Origin: Rhodothermales bacterium
GTDB lineage: Bacteria > Bacteroidota > Rhodothermia > Rhodothermales > JAHQVL01
Assembly (NCBI GenBank): GCA_041391505.1
Contig: JAWKNW010000056.1
Coordinates: forward strand, 1-8,955
Length of the DNA: 8,955 nucleotides
Direction of reading: 5' to 3'
The position numbers and the translations under genes were made by a program. Shown piece after piece: positions 1 through 6,313 of the stretch. Position 1 is the first letter of the stretch, and each line of letters opens with the position of its first letter. The notes beneath the pieces were generated by a model. The model did not search any database, was not told where the DNA came from, and worked only from the letters and a program-made list of their open reading frames with translations.

Positions 1-1
1 A

Positions 2-1201
2 GTGGAGGATGCCCGCGACACCGCCTCCCATGTCGCCCGCCACGGCAGCCGCACTACGTACCGGTACCGCAACGAACCGTTCGATCGGTACGACGAGGCC
101 GAGGCCTTCGTGGGCGAATTTTACAACCGCTGGCCGTTCCGCGAAACGGGCCTCTACCGTCCGGTGCCGTCCATCCGCTACAACCGCGTGGAAGGCCTCG
201 TGCTCGGCGCGCGCCTGATGCCGCTCGAATGGGGCGACTTCGAGCAGGCGAAGATCTACGGCCAGGCCGGCTACGCCTTTGAATTGAAGAAGGGCCGTTT
301 CGAAGGCGGCGCCGAATTCGCCCCCTTCTACCGGGGGAACGACGACTTCCAGTTCAAGCTCGGCGGATCCTACCGCTACAACACCGGCACAAACGACACC
401 TGGAAGATCAGCTGGGTCGAGAACACGCTCGCCGCGATGCTCTTCGAGTACGACTACATGGATTATTACCAGACCGAGGGCTTCACGGTCTACGCCATGC
501 AGCGGCTCACGCCCTTCGCCCAGATCAGCGCCGGCTACCGGGACGACGACTACAGCAGCCTCGTCAACAACACCTCGTGGTCGCTCTTCGGCAGCCGCGA
601 CTTCCGCATCAATCCGCTGGTGGATGAAGGCCGGATGACCTCCTACGTCTTCGCCATCGAAGGCGGGATGCTGTCGCACCTGTCGACCTACCCGCGCGGA
701 TTCGCCTACCGGCTCGAGGCCGAAACCGGCACCTTCGCCAGCCGGTCGTTCGACCGCTTCGTCGGCGACGCCCGCATCTACATCCCGATGGGCTTCAAAA
801 ACACGCTGGCGCTCCGGGCCCGCGGCGGCGTCGCGTCGGACGATGCGCCGTTCCAGAAGCTCTTTACGCTGGGCGGGATCGGATCCGTACGCGGATACCC
901 CCAGAATGCCTATTACGGATCGCGCATGCTGCTGGGCAACGCCGAACTGACCATCGCCCGCATCTCGCCGCTCAGCGACTGGATGGACGACGTGCAGGTC
1001 TTTGGCTTCGGCGACGCCGGCTGGACCAACACCATCGCCGGCACCAACACGTTCGACCTCGGCGACCTCTTCACCTCCGCCGGCTTCGGGATGAGCTTCG
1101 CCGACCGGACGATCCGCCTCGAACTGGCCTGGCCGCTGACCGACCTGCCCGGCGTCGACCGCGAGCCCACCCTTTGGCTGCGGCTCACGCCGACATTCTG
1201 A
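2..1201 (+). CDS. Omp85/BamA-type outer-membrane beta-barrel protein, C-terminal part (5' partial)
   Basis: The reading frame is open from the window edge, so the GTG at position 2 is probably internal and the true N-terminus is missing. The visible 399 residues alternate short amphipathic strands rich in Tyr, Phe and Gly with polar turns, as in a transmembrane beta-barrel. Near residues 290-315 the pattern LGGIGSVRGY followed by a conserved NAEL strand matches the signature of the Omp85/surface-antigen (D15) barrel. A GFGDAGWT strand sits at about residues 335-341, and the chain ends in Phe, as is usual for barrels recognised by the BAM complex. The protein is expected in the outer membrane. 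Whether it is an insertase, a translocon component or a family member of unknown role cannot be decided without the N-terminus (POTRA or other periplasmic domains). It converges on dut. The family call is firm; the exact function is open. Confidence 0.8.
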   Translation: MEDARDTASHVARHGSRTTYRYRNEPFDRYDEAEAFVGEFYNRWPFRETGLYRPVPSIRYNRVEGLVLGARLMPLEWGDFEQAKIYGQAGYAFELKKGRFEGGAEFAPFYRGNDDFQFKLGGSYRYNTGTNDTWKISWVENTLAAMLFEYDYMDYYQTEGFTVYAMQRLTPFAQISAGYRDDDYSSLVNNTSWSLFGSRDFRINPLVDEGRMTSYVFAIEGGMLSHLSTYPRGFAYRLEAETGTFASRSFDRFVGDARIYIPMGFKNTLALRARGGVASDDAPFQKLFTLGGIGSVRGYPQNAYYGSRMLLGNAELTIARISPLSDWMDDVQVFGFGDAGWTNTIAGTNTFDLGDLFTSAGFGMSFADRTIRLELAWPLTDLPGVDREPTLWLRLTPTF

Positions 1202-1205
1202 CCCC

Positions 1206-1227
1206 GGTCATTTGGTCATTGGTCATT
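1206..1227 (+). repeat. GGTCATT heptanucleotide tandem repeat (3 units)
   Basis: Three near-identical head-to-tail units, GGTCATTT, GGTCATT and GGTCATT, begin five bases after the barrel gene's stop codon. Two units in the opposite orientation (AATGACC, AGTGACC) lie at 1524-1537, so this family brackets the convergent intergenic region. The style resembles the short tandemly repeated repetitive (STRR) sequences described in cyanobacterial intergenic DNA; any relationship is inference. Confidence 0.7.
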
Positions 1228-1264
1228 GATGCGAATCAGCCGTTGAAACGGTTCAGCAAAAAGA

Positions 1265-1446
1265 AATGTCATCTCGACCGAACCCCCGCGTACGCGGGGG
1301 GAAGCGGAGAGACCTCCTTATGCCGAGCACTGCGCCTTTGAGGATGCGGCAGCGTCGTGATCTCCAAATGACATTCAAAAGCCCATGTTAAGGAGGTCTC
1401 TCCGCTCCAATGCCGGCAAGCCGGCGTCTTCGGTCGAGATGACATT
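1265..1446. repeat. Composite 182-bp inverted-repeat element with nested hairpins
   Basis: Two nested pairs of perfect 18-bp inverted arms are visible. The outer arms are 1265-1282 (AATGTCATCTCGACCGAA) and 1429-1446. The inner arms are 1303-1320 (AGCGGAGAGACCTCCTTA) and 1389-1406. Each side has its own small hairpin between outer and inner arms: the palindrome CCCCCGCG-TACG-CGGGGG type at 1283-1300 on the left, and GCCGGC-AA-GCCGGC at 1412-1425 on the right. The folded form is therefore a long stem with two side hairpins and a central loop of about 68 nt (1321-1388). There is no transposase or open frame inside. It looks like a MITE-like or REP-like intergenic palindromic element. Lying between convergent genes it could also stop transcription from both sides, but no T-tract is present. 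Confidence 0.8.
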
Positions 1447-1523
1447 ATTTCGGGAGATTTTGCCCTAATTCAACTACTTATTGGCATCATTGGTCGAATC
1501 CGATTCCCCGATCGGGTTCCCCT

Positions 1524-1537
1524 AATGACCAGTGACC
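1524..1537 (-). repeat. Inverted GGTCATT-family heptads (2 units)
   Basis: AATGACC followed by AGTGACC on the plus strand equals GGTCACT GGTCATT on the minus strand. They are oriented opposite to the three units at 1206-1227 and lie just outside the 182-bp inverted-repeat element on its other side. Two units alone are weak evidence; the support is the symmetrical placement. Confidence 0.5.
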
Positions 1538-1548
1538 GGTGTCCCCGC

Positions 1549-1575
1549 GTAGGGACGCACGCCGTGCGTCCCTAC
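1549..1575. repeat. Perfect 12-bp palindrome with 3-nt loop, overlapping the dut stop
   Basis: GTAGGGACGCAC (1549-1560), loop GCC, then GTGCGTCCCTAC (1564-1575). The minus-strand TAG stop of dut (1572-1574) lies within the right arm. The stem is long and GC-rich enough to form a stable RNA hairpin at the dut 3' end, but no U-tract follows, so it is not a canonical intrinsic terminator. It may stabilise the 3' end or be a dispersed palindromic repeat; similar GTAGGGRCGCAC-type palindromes recur in intergenic DNA of several bacterial groups, to my knowledge. Confidence 0.75.
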
Positions 1576-2030
1576 CGGCCCGTCGACCCGAACCCGCCGG
1601 CTCCTCGTTCCGTCTCCTCGAGCGACTCGGTCGGATCCCAGATGACGCGGGCGTGGCGCGCGATGACCAGCTGCGCGATCCGCTCGCCGCGCTGGATGAC
1701 GAAGTCGACGGCGCCGTGGTTGATCAGAATCACCTTGCACTCCCCGCGATAATCGCTGTCGATCGTGCCCGGACTGTTCAGCACCGTCACACCGTGTTTG
1801 GCGGCGAGCCCGCTCCGCGGCCGCACCTGGGCCTCAAACCCCGCCGGCAGCGCGATCTGCAGGCCCGTCGGTATCATGGCGAAGGCGCCGGCCTTGAGCG
1901 TAAACGGTTCGTCGGCCGGGACGGCGGCACGAAGATCCATGCCGGCGCTCTGCGCGGTGGCATATTCAGGCAGTTCGAGCCCGTCGGCATGAGGAAGACG
2001 CTGGATGGCTACGCGAAGGGTATCGGACAT
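1572..2030 (-). CDS. dut: Deoxyuridine 5'-triphosphate nucleotidohydrolase (dUTPase)
   Basis: Hydrolyses dUTP to dUMP and pyrophosphate, keeping uracil out of DNA and supplying dUMP for thymidylate synthesis; cytosolic homotrimer in the family. The 152-residue product has the usual bacterial length and all five trimeric-dUTPase motifs in order: AGMDLRA (29-35), PRSGLA (71-76), the nucleotide-binding stretch around NSPGTIDSDYRGE (85-97) with candidate general base Asp91 and uracil-stacking Tyr94, RGERIAQLVI (114-123), and the glycine-rich tail RGAGGFGSTGR (142-152). The ATG at 2028-2030 is chosen because the homology begins there. The frame stays open upstream to 2240, but that extension only translates the heptad repeat. 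No Shine-Dalgarno is visible, and the repeat array begins 12 bp upstream of the start. The chain ends directly after motif 5 because a palindrome supplies the stop codon; the motif itself is complete, so activity is expected. Confidence 0.95.
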   Translation of the reverse strand: MSDTLRVAIQRLPHADGLELPEYATAQSAGMDLRAAVPADEPFTLKAGAFAMIPTGLQIALPAGFEAQVRPRSGLAAKHGVTVLNSPGTIDSDYRGECKVILINHGAVDFVIQRGERIAQLVIARHARVIWDPTESLEETERGAGGFGSTGR

Positions 2031-2042
2031 GAGGTGGGATGG

Positions 2043-2229
2043 GGATGGAGGATGTTGGATGCGGGATGTTGGATGCGGGATGTTGGATGCGGGATGTTGG
2101 ATGCAGGATGTTGGATGCGGGATGTTGGATGCGGGATGTTGGATGCAGGATGCGGGATGTTGGATGCGGATGCAGGATGCGGGATGCAGGATGCGGGATG
2201 CAGGATGCGGATGCAGGATGCGGGATGGA
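2043..2229 (+). repeat. GGATGNN heptanucleotide tandem array (27 units)
   Basis: The array is continuous: 25 units of 7 bp and two of 6 bp (2162-2167, 2203-2208), filling 187 bp exactly. Every unit starts GGATG; only the last two bases vary (TT, CG, CA or GA). The dut-proximal half mainly alternates GGATGTT/GGATGCG, giving a 14-bp higher-order period. The distal part mainly alternates GGATGCA/GGATGCG. Both terminal units (2043-2049, 2223-2229) are GGATGGA, which occurs nowhere inside. It lies upstream of dut on the template side, where its promoter or leader would be. The repeat contains few stops in any frame and so creates several spurious overlapping ORFs. Unit number is expected to vary by slipped-strand mispairing. 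Confidence 0.95.
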
Positions 2230-2261
2230 GTACAGCCCAAAGACAGAAATCAGGAGAGATC

Positions 2262-2414
2262 CTGCATCCTGCATCTTGCATCCCTTTGACCCTTGATCCT
2301 GCATCCTGCATCCTGCATCCTGCATCCCCTTGACCCTTGATCCTACATCCATTGAACCCCTGAACCTGCATCCCCTCGACCCTTGATCCTCCAACCCTTG
2401 AACCCCTGAACCCC
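2262..2414 (-). repeat. Oppositely oriented, degenerate heptad block (TGCATCC / TTGACCC / TTGATCC units)
   Basis: After about 30 bp of unrelated sequence the heptad reappears as its reverse complement. TGCATCC-type units lie at 2263-2283 (three, the middle one TGCATCT) and at 2300-2327 (four perfect). Interspersed are related units TTGACCC or TCGACCC followed by TTGATCC at 2286-2299, 2330-2343 and 2376-2389, a super-motif recurring every 44-46 bp. The block ends in TTGAACCCC/TGAACCCC units, reaching within 10 bp of the symporter stop codon. Together with 2043-2229 it forms a head-to-head arrangement able to fold into a large imperfect hairpin. No gene is seen in 2031-2423. Confidence 0.85.
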
Positions 2415-2423
2415 TCAGGGCCG

Positions 2424-3947
2424 CTACGCGCTCAGATGCGCGGAGTCGTTGAAGAACGGGGCCCAGGTCTCGGGTGCGGGCTTCGGCGTCACGAGGCTGA
2501 CCCCGATCAGCATGAACAGCGAAGCGCCCACGGCGGGGTACGTGACTTCCTGTAGGAATGGGCTCCAGGTGGCGTAATAGGGCTGATCCGAGAGATAGAA
2601 CGTCCAGATCATCGTGACGGCGCTGCCGGCGATGATGCTGGCGATCGCGCCCTGCCAGGTCGCTCGTTTCCACAGGAACGCCGCCAGCAGAGGCGGCGTG
2701 ATGGCCGCGCCGTAGATGAGGTACGCCGTGTAGGCCGCGTCGAGAATCGTCGGGAACTGCTCGACGAGCAGGTACGCGATAAAGCCCAGGAGCAGCACCC
2801 AGCCGCGCCCCATGAGCACCACGGCCTTCTCACCCATGTCCGGCTTGATGAAGCGCTGCACGACGTCGCGCGTGAGGTTGGTCGCCGGCACGAGCAGGAA
2901 CGAATCCGCCGTAGACACGATCACCGCCATCATCGTCGCGACCAGGATCATCCCCAGGAACAGTGGAAACGCCTGCCGCGCCGCCGCCGGGATGATGTTT
3001 TCCGATGCCGCTCGCCCGGTCCCATACAGATCCGTAATCAGGCCCTGATCCACCGCCAGGCTCCCCGTGAGCCCGAAGAACTGGATGGCCGTTTCGAGCA
3101 CGATGACCCCGATCACCCAGAAGAACACCGCCCGCTGGGCCTGCCCGCCGTCCTGGGCGCTGAAGATGCGCTGGTACATGTTGGCGTCGCCCAGCAAGAG
3201 GAGCATCGTCGGGATCAGAAACGAGATGGCGATGATCGGCCCTGAATCGACATTGGCGCGTTCATCCGCCCAGTTGCCGAAGAGCGACCACTTGCCCGTC
3301 TCCTTCGCCGCCGCGATCACCTCGTCCACCCCGCCGACCGCGACGATCAGGAAAAGGAGGCCCACGAAGATCCCGCACAGCATCAGGACGCCGTTCACCA
3401 CATCGGTGTAGACGACCGAGAGCATGCCGGCGAGGACTGTATAAAGGATCGCAAAAATGGCGGTAATGATGATGCCGGTCTCGACCGTCACCACCCCGTC
3501 GGTCATGATCTGGAGCACCCGGCCGCCCCCCTTGAACTGGTAGGAGACGATGGTGATGTAGGCCACGACGGTGATGAGCGTCGCAAGCACGCGCGAAATC
3601 TTGCCGTAGCGCGCCTCGAAGATATCGGGCACGGTCACCTGCCCGAAGTTTCGGATGCGTTTGGCGATGAAATAAACGAAGACGATCCCCGCCCAGGCGC
3701 CGACGTTCTGCCAGAGTCCGGAGAGCCCCGTGCGGTAGCCGAGGCCGGCGCCGCCGAAGAGGGAGCCGTTGCCCAGCCAGGTGGCCAGCAAGGTGCCCAC
3801 GAGGACGTACCAGGGGAGCGTCCGGCCGGCGACCATGAAGTCCTCCCCCGTCTTCACCACCCGGCTTTTGTAATACCCGACCATGATCAGCGCCAGCAGA
3901 TAAAAGAGCGACGCGAGGATGTACGGATTCTGTAATAGGACCAGCAT
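2424..3947 (-). CDS. Sodium:solute symporter (SSS/SLC5 family)
   Basis: Integral inner-membrane secondary transporter of 507 residues, normal for the family, with about 13 hydrophobic segments. Family landmarks: the N-terminal DFMVAGR turn (36-41) after TM1, the loop signature GMLSVVYTDVVNG (174-186), the cytoplasmic stretch GDANMYQRIFSAQDG (253-267), and STADSFLLVPATNLTRDV (345-362), whose Ser/Thr residues lie where the Na2 sodium site is built in vSGLT-like structures. These support Na+-driven uptake of an organic solute. The substrate (sugar, amino acid, pantothenate, proline or other) cannot be read from sequence. The ATG at 3945-3947 starts directly before the first membrane segment. The gene is divergent from aspS with 139 bp between starts, and the next gene on its strand is dut, separated by 393 bp of repeats, so co-transcription is doubtful. 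Confidence 0.9.
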   Translation of the reverse strand: MLVLLQNPYILASLFYLLALIMVGYYKSRVVKTGEDFMVAGRTLPWYVLVGTLLATWLGNGSLFGGAGLGYRTGLSGLWQNVGAWAGIVFVYFIAKRIRNFGQVTVPDIFEARYGKISRVLATLITVVAYITIVSYQFKGGGRVLQIMTDGVVTVETGIIITAIFAILYTVLAGMLSVVYTDVVNGVLMLCGIFVGLLFLIVAVGGVDEVIAAAKETGKWSLFGNWADERANVDSGPIIAISFLIPTMLLLLGDANMYQRIFSAQDGGQAQRAVFFWVIGVIVLETAIQFFGLTGSLAVDQGLITDLYGTGRAASENIIPAAARQAFPLFLGMILVATMMAVIVSTADSFLLVPATNLTRDVVQRFIKPDMGEKAVVLMGRGWVLLLGFIAYLLVEQFPTILDAAYTAYLIYGAAITPPLLAAFLWKRATWQGAIASIIAGSAVTMIWTFYLSDQPYYATWSPFLQEVTYPAVGASLFMLIGVSLVTPKPAPETWAPFFNDSAHLSA

Positions 3948-4086
3948 GAAGGCTCCAACTTATTCCAATGTCACGGCGCGCAATCTACAATCCAAAATCG
4001 ATTTTTCCGCGAACAAACCGATCCAGCCGACGTTGCGCCGTATATTTCTGCCCCATTTTCACGGCTGAGTGGACGTACATCATCTC
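3948..4086. promoter_or_regulatory. Divergent promoter region between symporter and aspS
   Basis: The two flanking genes are transcribed away from each other, so both promoters should lie in these 139 bp. This stretch is less GC-rich than the genes, as promoters usually are. TATATTTC at 4041-4048 (+) is one base from the Bacteroidota -7 consensus TAnnTTTG and would serve aspS, but no good -33 TTTG is spaced correctly. On the minus strand a TTTG occurs in the 4010-4020 area without a convincing partner. Individual promoter elements are therefore not assigned. Confidence 0.4.
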
Positions 4087-5940
4087 ATGGAAACACCCCG
4101 AACCGAACAAAAAACGACTGTCGATACCCACGGCGAGCGTACCCACACCTGCGGCGCGCTGCGCGACGAGCACGTCGGGCAGACGGTGACCCTGAAGGGT
4201 TGGGTCGATACGCGGCGCGACCTGGGCGGGGTGATCTTCATCGACATGCGCGATCGCCACGGCCTGACGCAGATCGTCTTTTCGCCCCAGGACAACGCCG
4301 GAGCCTACGCCGCCGCCGAGCGGCTGCGGACGGAAGATGTCATCTCCGTCCAGGGCGCCGTTCGCCCGCGCTCCGAGGAGACCATCAACCTCAAGCTGCC
4401 CACTGGCAAGGTCGAGGTGCGCGTTTCCGGCCTGCTCACCCTCAACCACGCCGAACCTATCCCTTTCCAGGTCTCGGCCCATGAGGAGAAGCGCAAGCTG
4501 GCGAACGAGGAGCTGCGTCTGCGCTACCGGTACCTGGACCTCCGCCGGCCCGAACTCCAGCGCAACCTCGTCATCCGCCATCGGCTCTGCCAGATCGTGC
4601 GCCGCGTGTTCGACCAGCACGGTTTCCTCGAAATCGAGACGCCGGTACTGATGAAATCGACCCCGGAAGGGGCGCGCGACTTCCTCGTGCCGAGCCGGCT
4701 CAACCCGGGGCAGTTCTACGCCCTGCCGCAGTCCCCGCAGACGTACAAGCAGATCCTGATGGTAGCCGGCCTCGACCGCTACTTCCAGATCGTCAAGTGC
4801 TTCCGCGACGAAGACCTGCGCGCCGACCGCCAGCCCGAATTCACCCAGGTCGACGTCGAGATCACCTTCGCCACCGAGGCCATCGTCCAGCGCATCATCG
4901 AAGACCTGATCACGACCGTCTGGCGCGAGATCAAGGGCGTCGAGCTGACGACGCCGTTCCAGCGTATGCCGTACGCCGAGGCCATGTCCCGCTACGGCAG
5001 CGATAAACCGGATCTCCGCTTCGGCCTCGAAATCCACGACCTGAGCGACGCCTTCCAGGGCAGCGGCTTCCGCGTGTTCGACAGTGTGCTGGAGACGGGC
5101 GGCAAGATCGTCGGCATCCGGGTGCCCGGCGAGGGCGACCGGGGGCGCGGCGCGATGGACCGGCTCGACAAGGAGTTTGTCCGCAAGCGCCTCGGCGCCG
5201 GCGGCCTCGTCTATTTCAAGCTGCCTTCCGACGGATCCGAGACCTTCGCCTCGGTGAAGGCGGATGTGCTCCCCACCGCGTCGGTGGATCGGGCCCTCGC
5301 GACGATCGGCGCGGAAACGGGCGATCTGGTGCTCGTCCTCGCCGGCAAGGCACCCAAAGTGTACGAACAGATGGGCGCCCTGCGCCTCGAGATGGCGCGC
5401 GAACTCAACCTGCTCCCCGAGGGCGACCAGGGTCCGTGGGCCTTCCTGTGGGTGACGGACTTCCCGCTCCTCGAGTGGTCGGAGGAAGACAAACGCTACG
5501 TGGCCATGCACCACCCCTTCACGTCGCCCCACCCGGAAGACATGGAGACGATGTTCGACAACCCCGGCGCGACGCGCGCCCGGGCGTACGACCTCGTGCT
5601 GAACGGCAACGAAGTCGGCGGCGGCTCGATCCGGATCCACAACCGCGACATCCAGAACCAGATGTTCCGGCTCCTGAACATCAACGAAGAGGAGGCGGAG
5701 CGACGCTTCGGGTTCCTGCTGGGCGCGTTCACCTACGGCGCCCCGCCCCACGGCGGCATCGCGCTGGGGCTGGACCGCCTGACCATGCTCCTCGCCGGCA
5801 CGGAAAACATCCGCGACGTCATCGCCTTCCCGAAGACCCAGACGGGGCAGGAACTGATGGTGTCTTCACCCGACACCGTCGACGAACGCCAGCTCAAGGA
5901 ACTGCATATCCGGGTGGCGCTGCCGGAGAAAAAATCGTAA
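4087..5940 (+). CDS. aspS: Aspartyl-tRNA synthetase, bacterial type
   Basis: Charges tRNA-Asp with aspartate using ATP; cytosolic class II homodimer. From the ATG at 4087 the product has 617 residues. An N-terminal OB-fold anticodon-binding domain (about 17-125) contains GWVDTRRDLGGVIFIDMRD. Class II motif 1 is in ETPVLMKSTPEGARDFLVPSR (184-204), motif 2 in KCFRDEDLRADRQPEFTQ (237-254) and motif 3 in GIALGLDRLTMLL (557-569). The large insertion (GAD) domain between motifs 2 and 3 (about 305-445) marks the bacterial type. An in-frame GTG at 4069 would add six residues; 4087 is preferred as the only ATG, and homology starts only near residue 17. Leu46 lies where a His is linked to non-discriminating enzymes such as that of Pseudomonas, so this one may be specific for tRNA-Asp; that is a tentative inference. 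No disruption is seen. Confidence 0.97.
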   Translation: METPRTEQKTTVDTHGERTHTCGALRDEHVGQTVTLKGWVDTRRDLGGVIFIDMRDRHGLTQIVFSPQDNAGAYAAAERLRTEDVISVQGAVRPRSEETINLKLPTGKVEVRVSGLLTLNHAEPIPFQVSAHEEKRKLANEELRLRYRYLDLRRPELQRNLVIRHRLCQIVRRVFDQHGFLEIETPVLMKSTPEGARDFLVPSRLNPGQFYALPQSPQTYKQILMVAGLDRYFQIVKCFRDEDLRADRQPEFTQVDVEITFATEAIVQRIIEDLITTVWREIKGVELTTPFQRMPYAEAMSRYGSDKPDLRFGLEIHDLSDAFQGSGFRVFDSVLETGGKIVGIRVPGEGDRGRGAMDRLDKEFVRKRLGAGGLVYFKLPSDGSETFASVKADVLPTASVDRALATIGAETGDLVLVLAGKAPKVYEQMGALRLEMARELNLLPEGDQGPWAFLWVTDFPLLEWSEEDKRYVAMHHPFTSPHPEDMETMFDNPGATRARAYDLVLNGNEVGGGSIRIHNRDIQNQMFRLLNINEEEAERRFGFLLGAFTYGAPPHGGIALGLDRLTMLLAGTENIRDVIAFPKTQTGQELMVSSPDTVDERQLKELHIRVALPEKKS

Positions 5941-5972
5941 CTGATCTTACGCAGCCGTGTGCCTGGTAATCT

Positions 5973-6045
5973 GATGCAGGATGCAGGATTTTGTACCGGG
6001 CAACAGGCTTTTTGGACGAAATCCTGCATCCTTCATCTTGCATCC
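5973..6045. repeat. Second inverted GGATGCA/TGCATCC element (hairpin after aspS)
   Basis: The left arm 5973-5991 (GATGCAGGATGCAGGATTT) pairs with 6019-6037 over 19 bp with one mismatch, around a 27-nt loop; another TGCATCC unit follows to 6045. The right side (6023-6045) matches 2261-2283 in 22 of 23 positions, including a shared variant CATCTTGCATCC ending, so the two loci share ancestry rather than having expanded independently. It lies 32 bp after the aspS stop and could act as a 3'-end hairpin, though no T-tract follows the stem. Confidence 0.85.
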
Positions 6046-6302
6046 ACGATGGACACGATGCCTTGCGTAACACGAGTTAATGAGTGACGGCAAAATCAGG
6101 TTCAAAGAAGAATGGCAGTGGTTGTCCGGCGACAGGTCATCGGGCTACTCAGAAATCGTCGAGCAACACATGCGTAGCCGGGCGTTCAGTCGGACACATT
6201 CCCGCGGCTCGGTGATTACCACGCCGGCTGCGACGGGCTTCCCGTCTTCGCCACTGGGGGTGCCGGCTCGCTTGATCCAGTGCGGGTAAATCCGTTATGT
6301 TG

Positions 6303-6308
6303 AAAGGG
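6303..6308 (+). promoter_or_regulatory. Shine-Dalgarno-like site before the methyltransferase
   Basis: AAAGGG lies five bases before the ATG at 6314. It is the only clear purine-rich ribosome site at a start codon in this window, where dut, the symporter, aspS and the protease show none. It favours 6314 over the GTG at 6311 and hints at a foreign origin of the gene. Confidence 0.45.
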
Positions 6309-6313
6309 TAGTG

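Larger units (their letters stand above)
5941..6313. other. Intergenic region aspS-methyltransferase, no convincing gene
   Basis: Its first third holds the inverted heptad hairpin described separately. A 69-codon frame starts at 6080 (ATG) and ends at 6289; it lacks a ribosome site and a recognisable domain, and its second half is low-complexity. On the minus strand about 49 stop-free codons between roughly 6145 and 6291 have GC-biased third positions but no ATG. Either could be a gene remnant; neither is strong enough to call. No tRNA or attC site was found. Confidence 0.5.

Noticed and set aside
2031..2240. N-terminal extension of dut through the heptad repeats, possibly phase-variable
   Set aside because: The frame is open, and a 7-bp unit would shift frame on slippage, but the 152-residue dUTPase is complete without it and no ribosome site precedes the upstream start. 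An essential gene is an unlikely phase-variation target.
1539..2333. 264-codon plus-strand frame over dut and the repeats
   Set aside because: The first part is antisense to dut and the rest translates the heptad array into a monotonous Met-Leu-Asp-Ala-Gly-Cys-like repeat. The array lacks stops in most frames, so open length is no evidence.
2043..2414. CRISPR array
   Set aside because: Units are contiguous 7-mers without spacers, and no cas genes are nearby.
1966..2673. Minus-strand frame of 235 codons spanning repeats and the symporter 3' end
   Set aside because: It is out of frame with both real genes, and its length comes from the stop-poor repeat (His-Pro-Ala-Ser runs).
3985..5751. 588-codon open frame on the minus strand opposite aspS
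   Set aside because: It is a mirror of aspS codon bias in GC-rich DNA. aspS has all family motifs; the antisense product has no domain and is rich in Arg, Val and Asp as expected of a shadow frame.
6080..6289. 69-codon plus-strand ORF
   Set aside because: There is no ribosome site, no recognisable domain, a low-complexity second half, and a competing minus-strand frame of similar quality. Not called as a gene.
6145..6291. Minus-strand stop-free stretch with gene-like codon bias
   Set aside because: It has no ATG and stops on both sides; at about 49 codons in GC-rich DNA this can be chance. It may be a remnant, but no family was recognised.
6170..6313. Integron attC site upstream of the methyltransferase
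   Set aside because: GTTATGT and GTTGAAA resemble the GTTRRRY core only imperfectly, and no matching RYYYAAC partner lies at a suitable distance.
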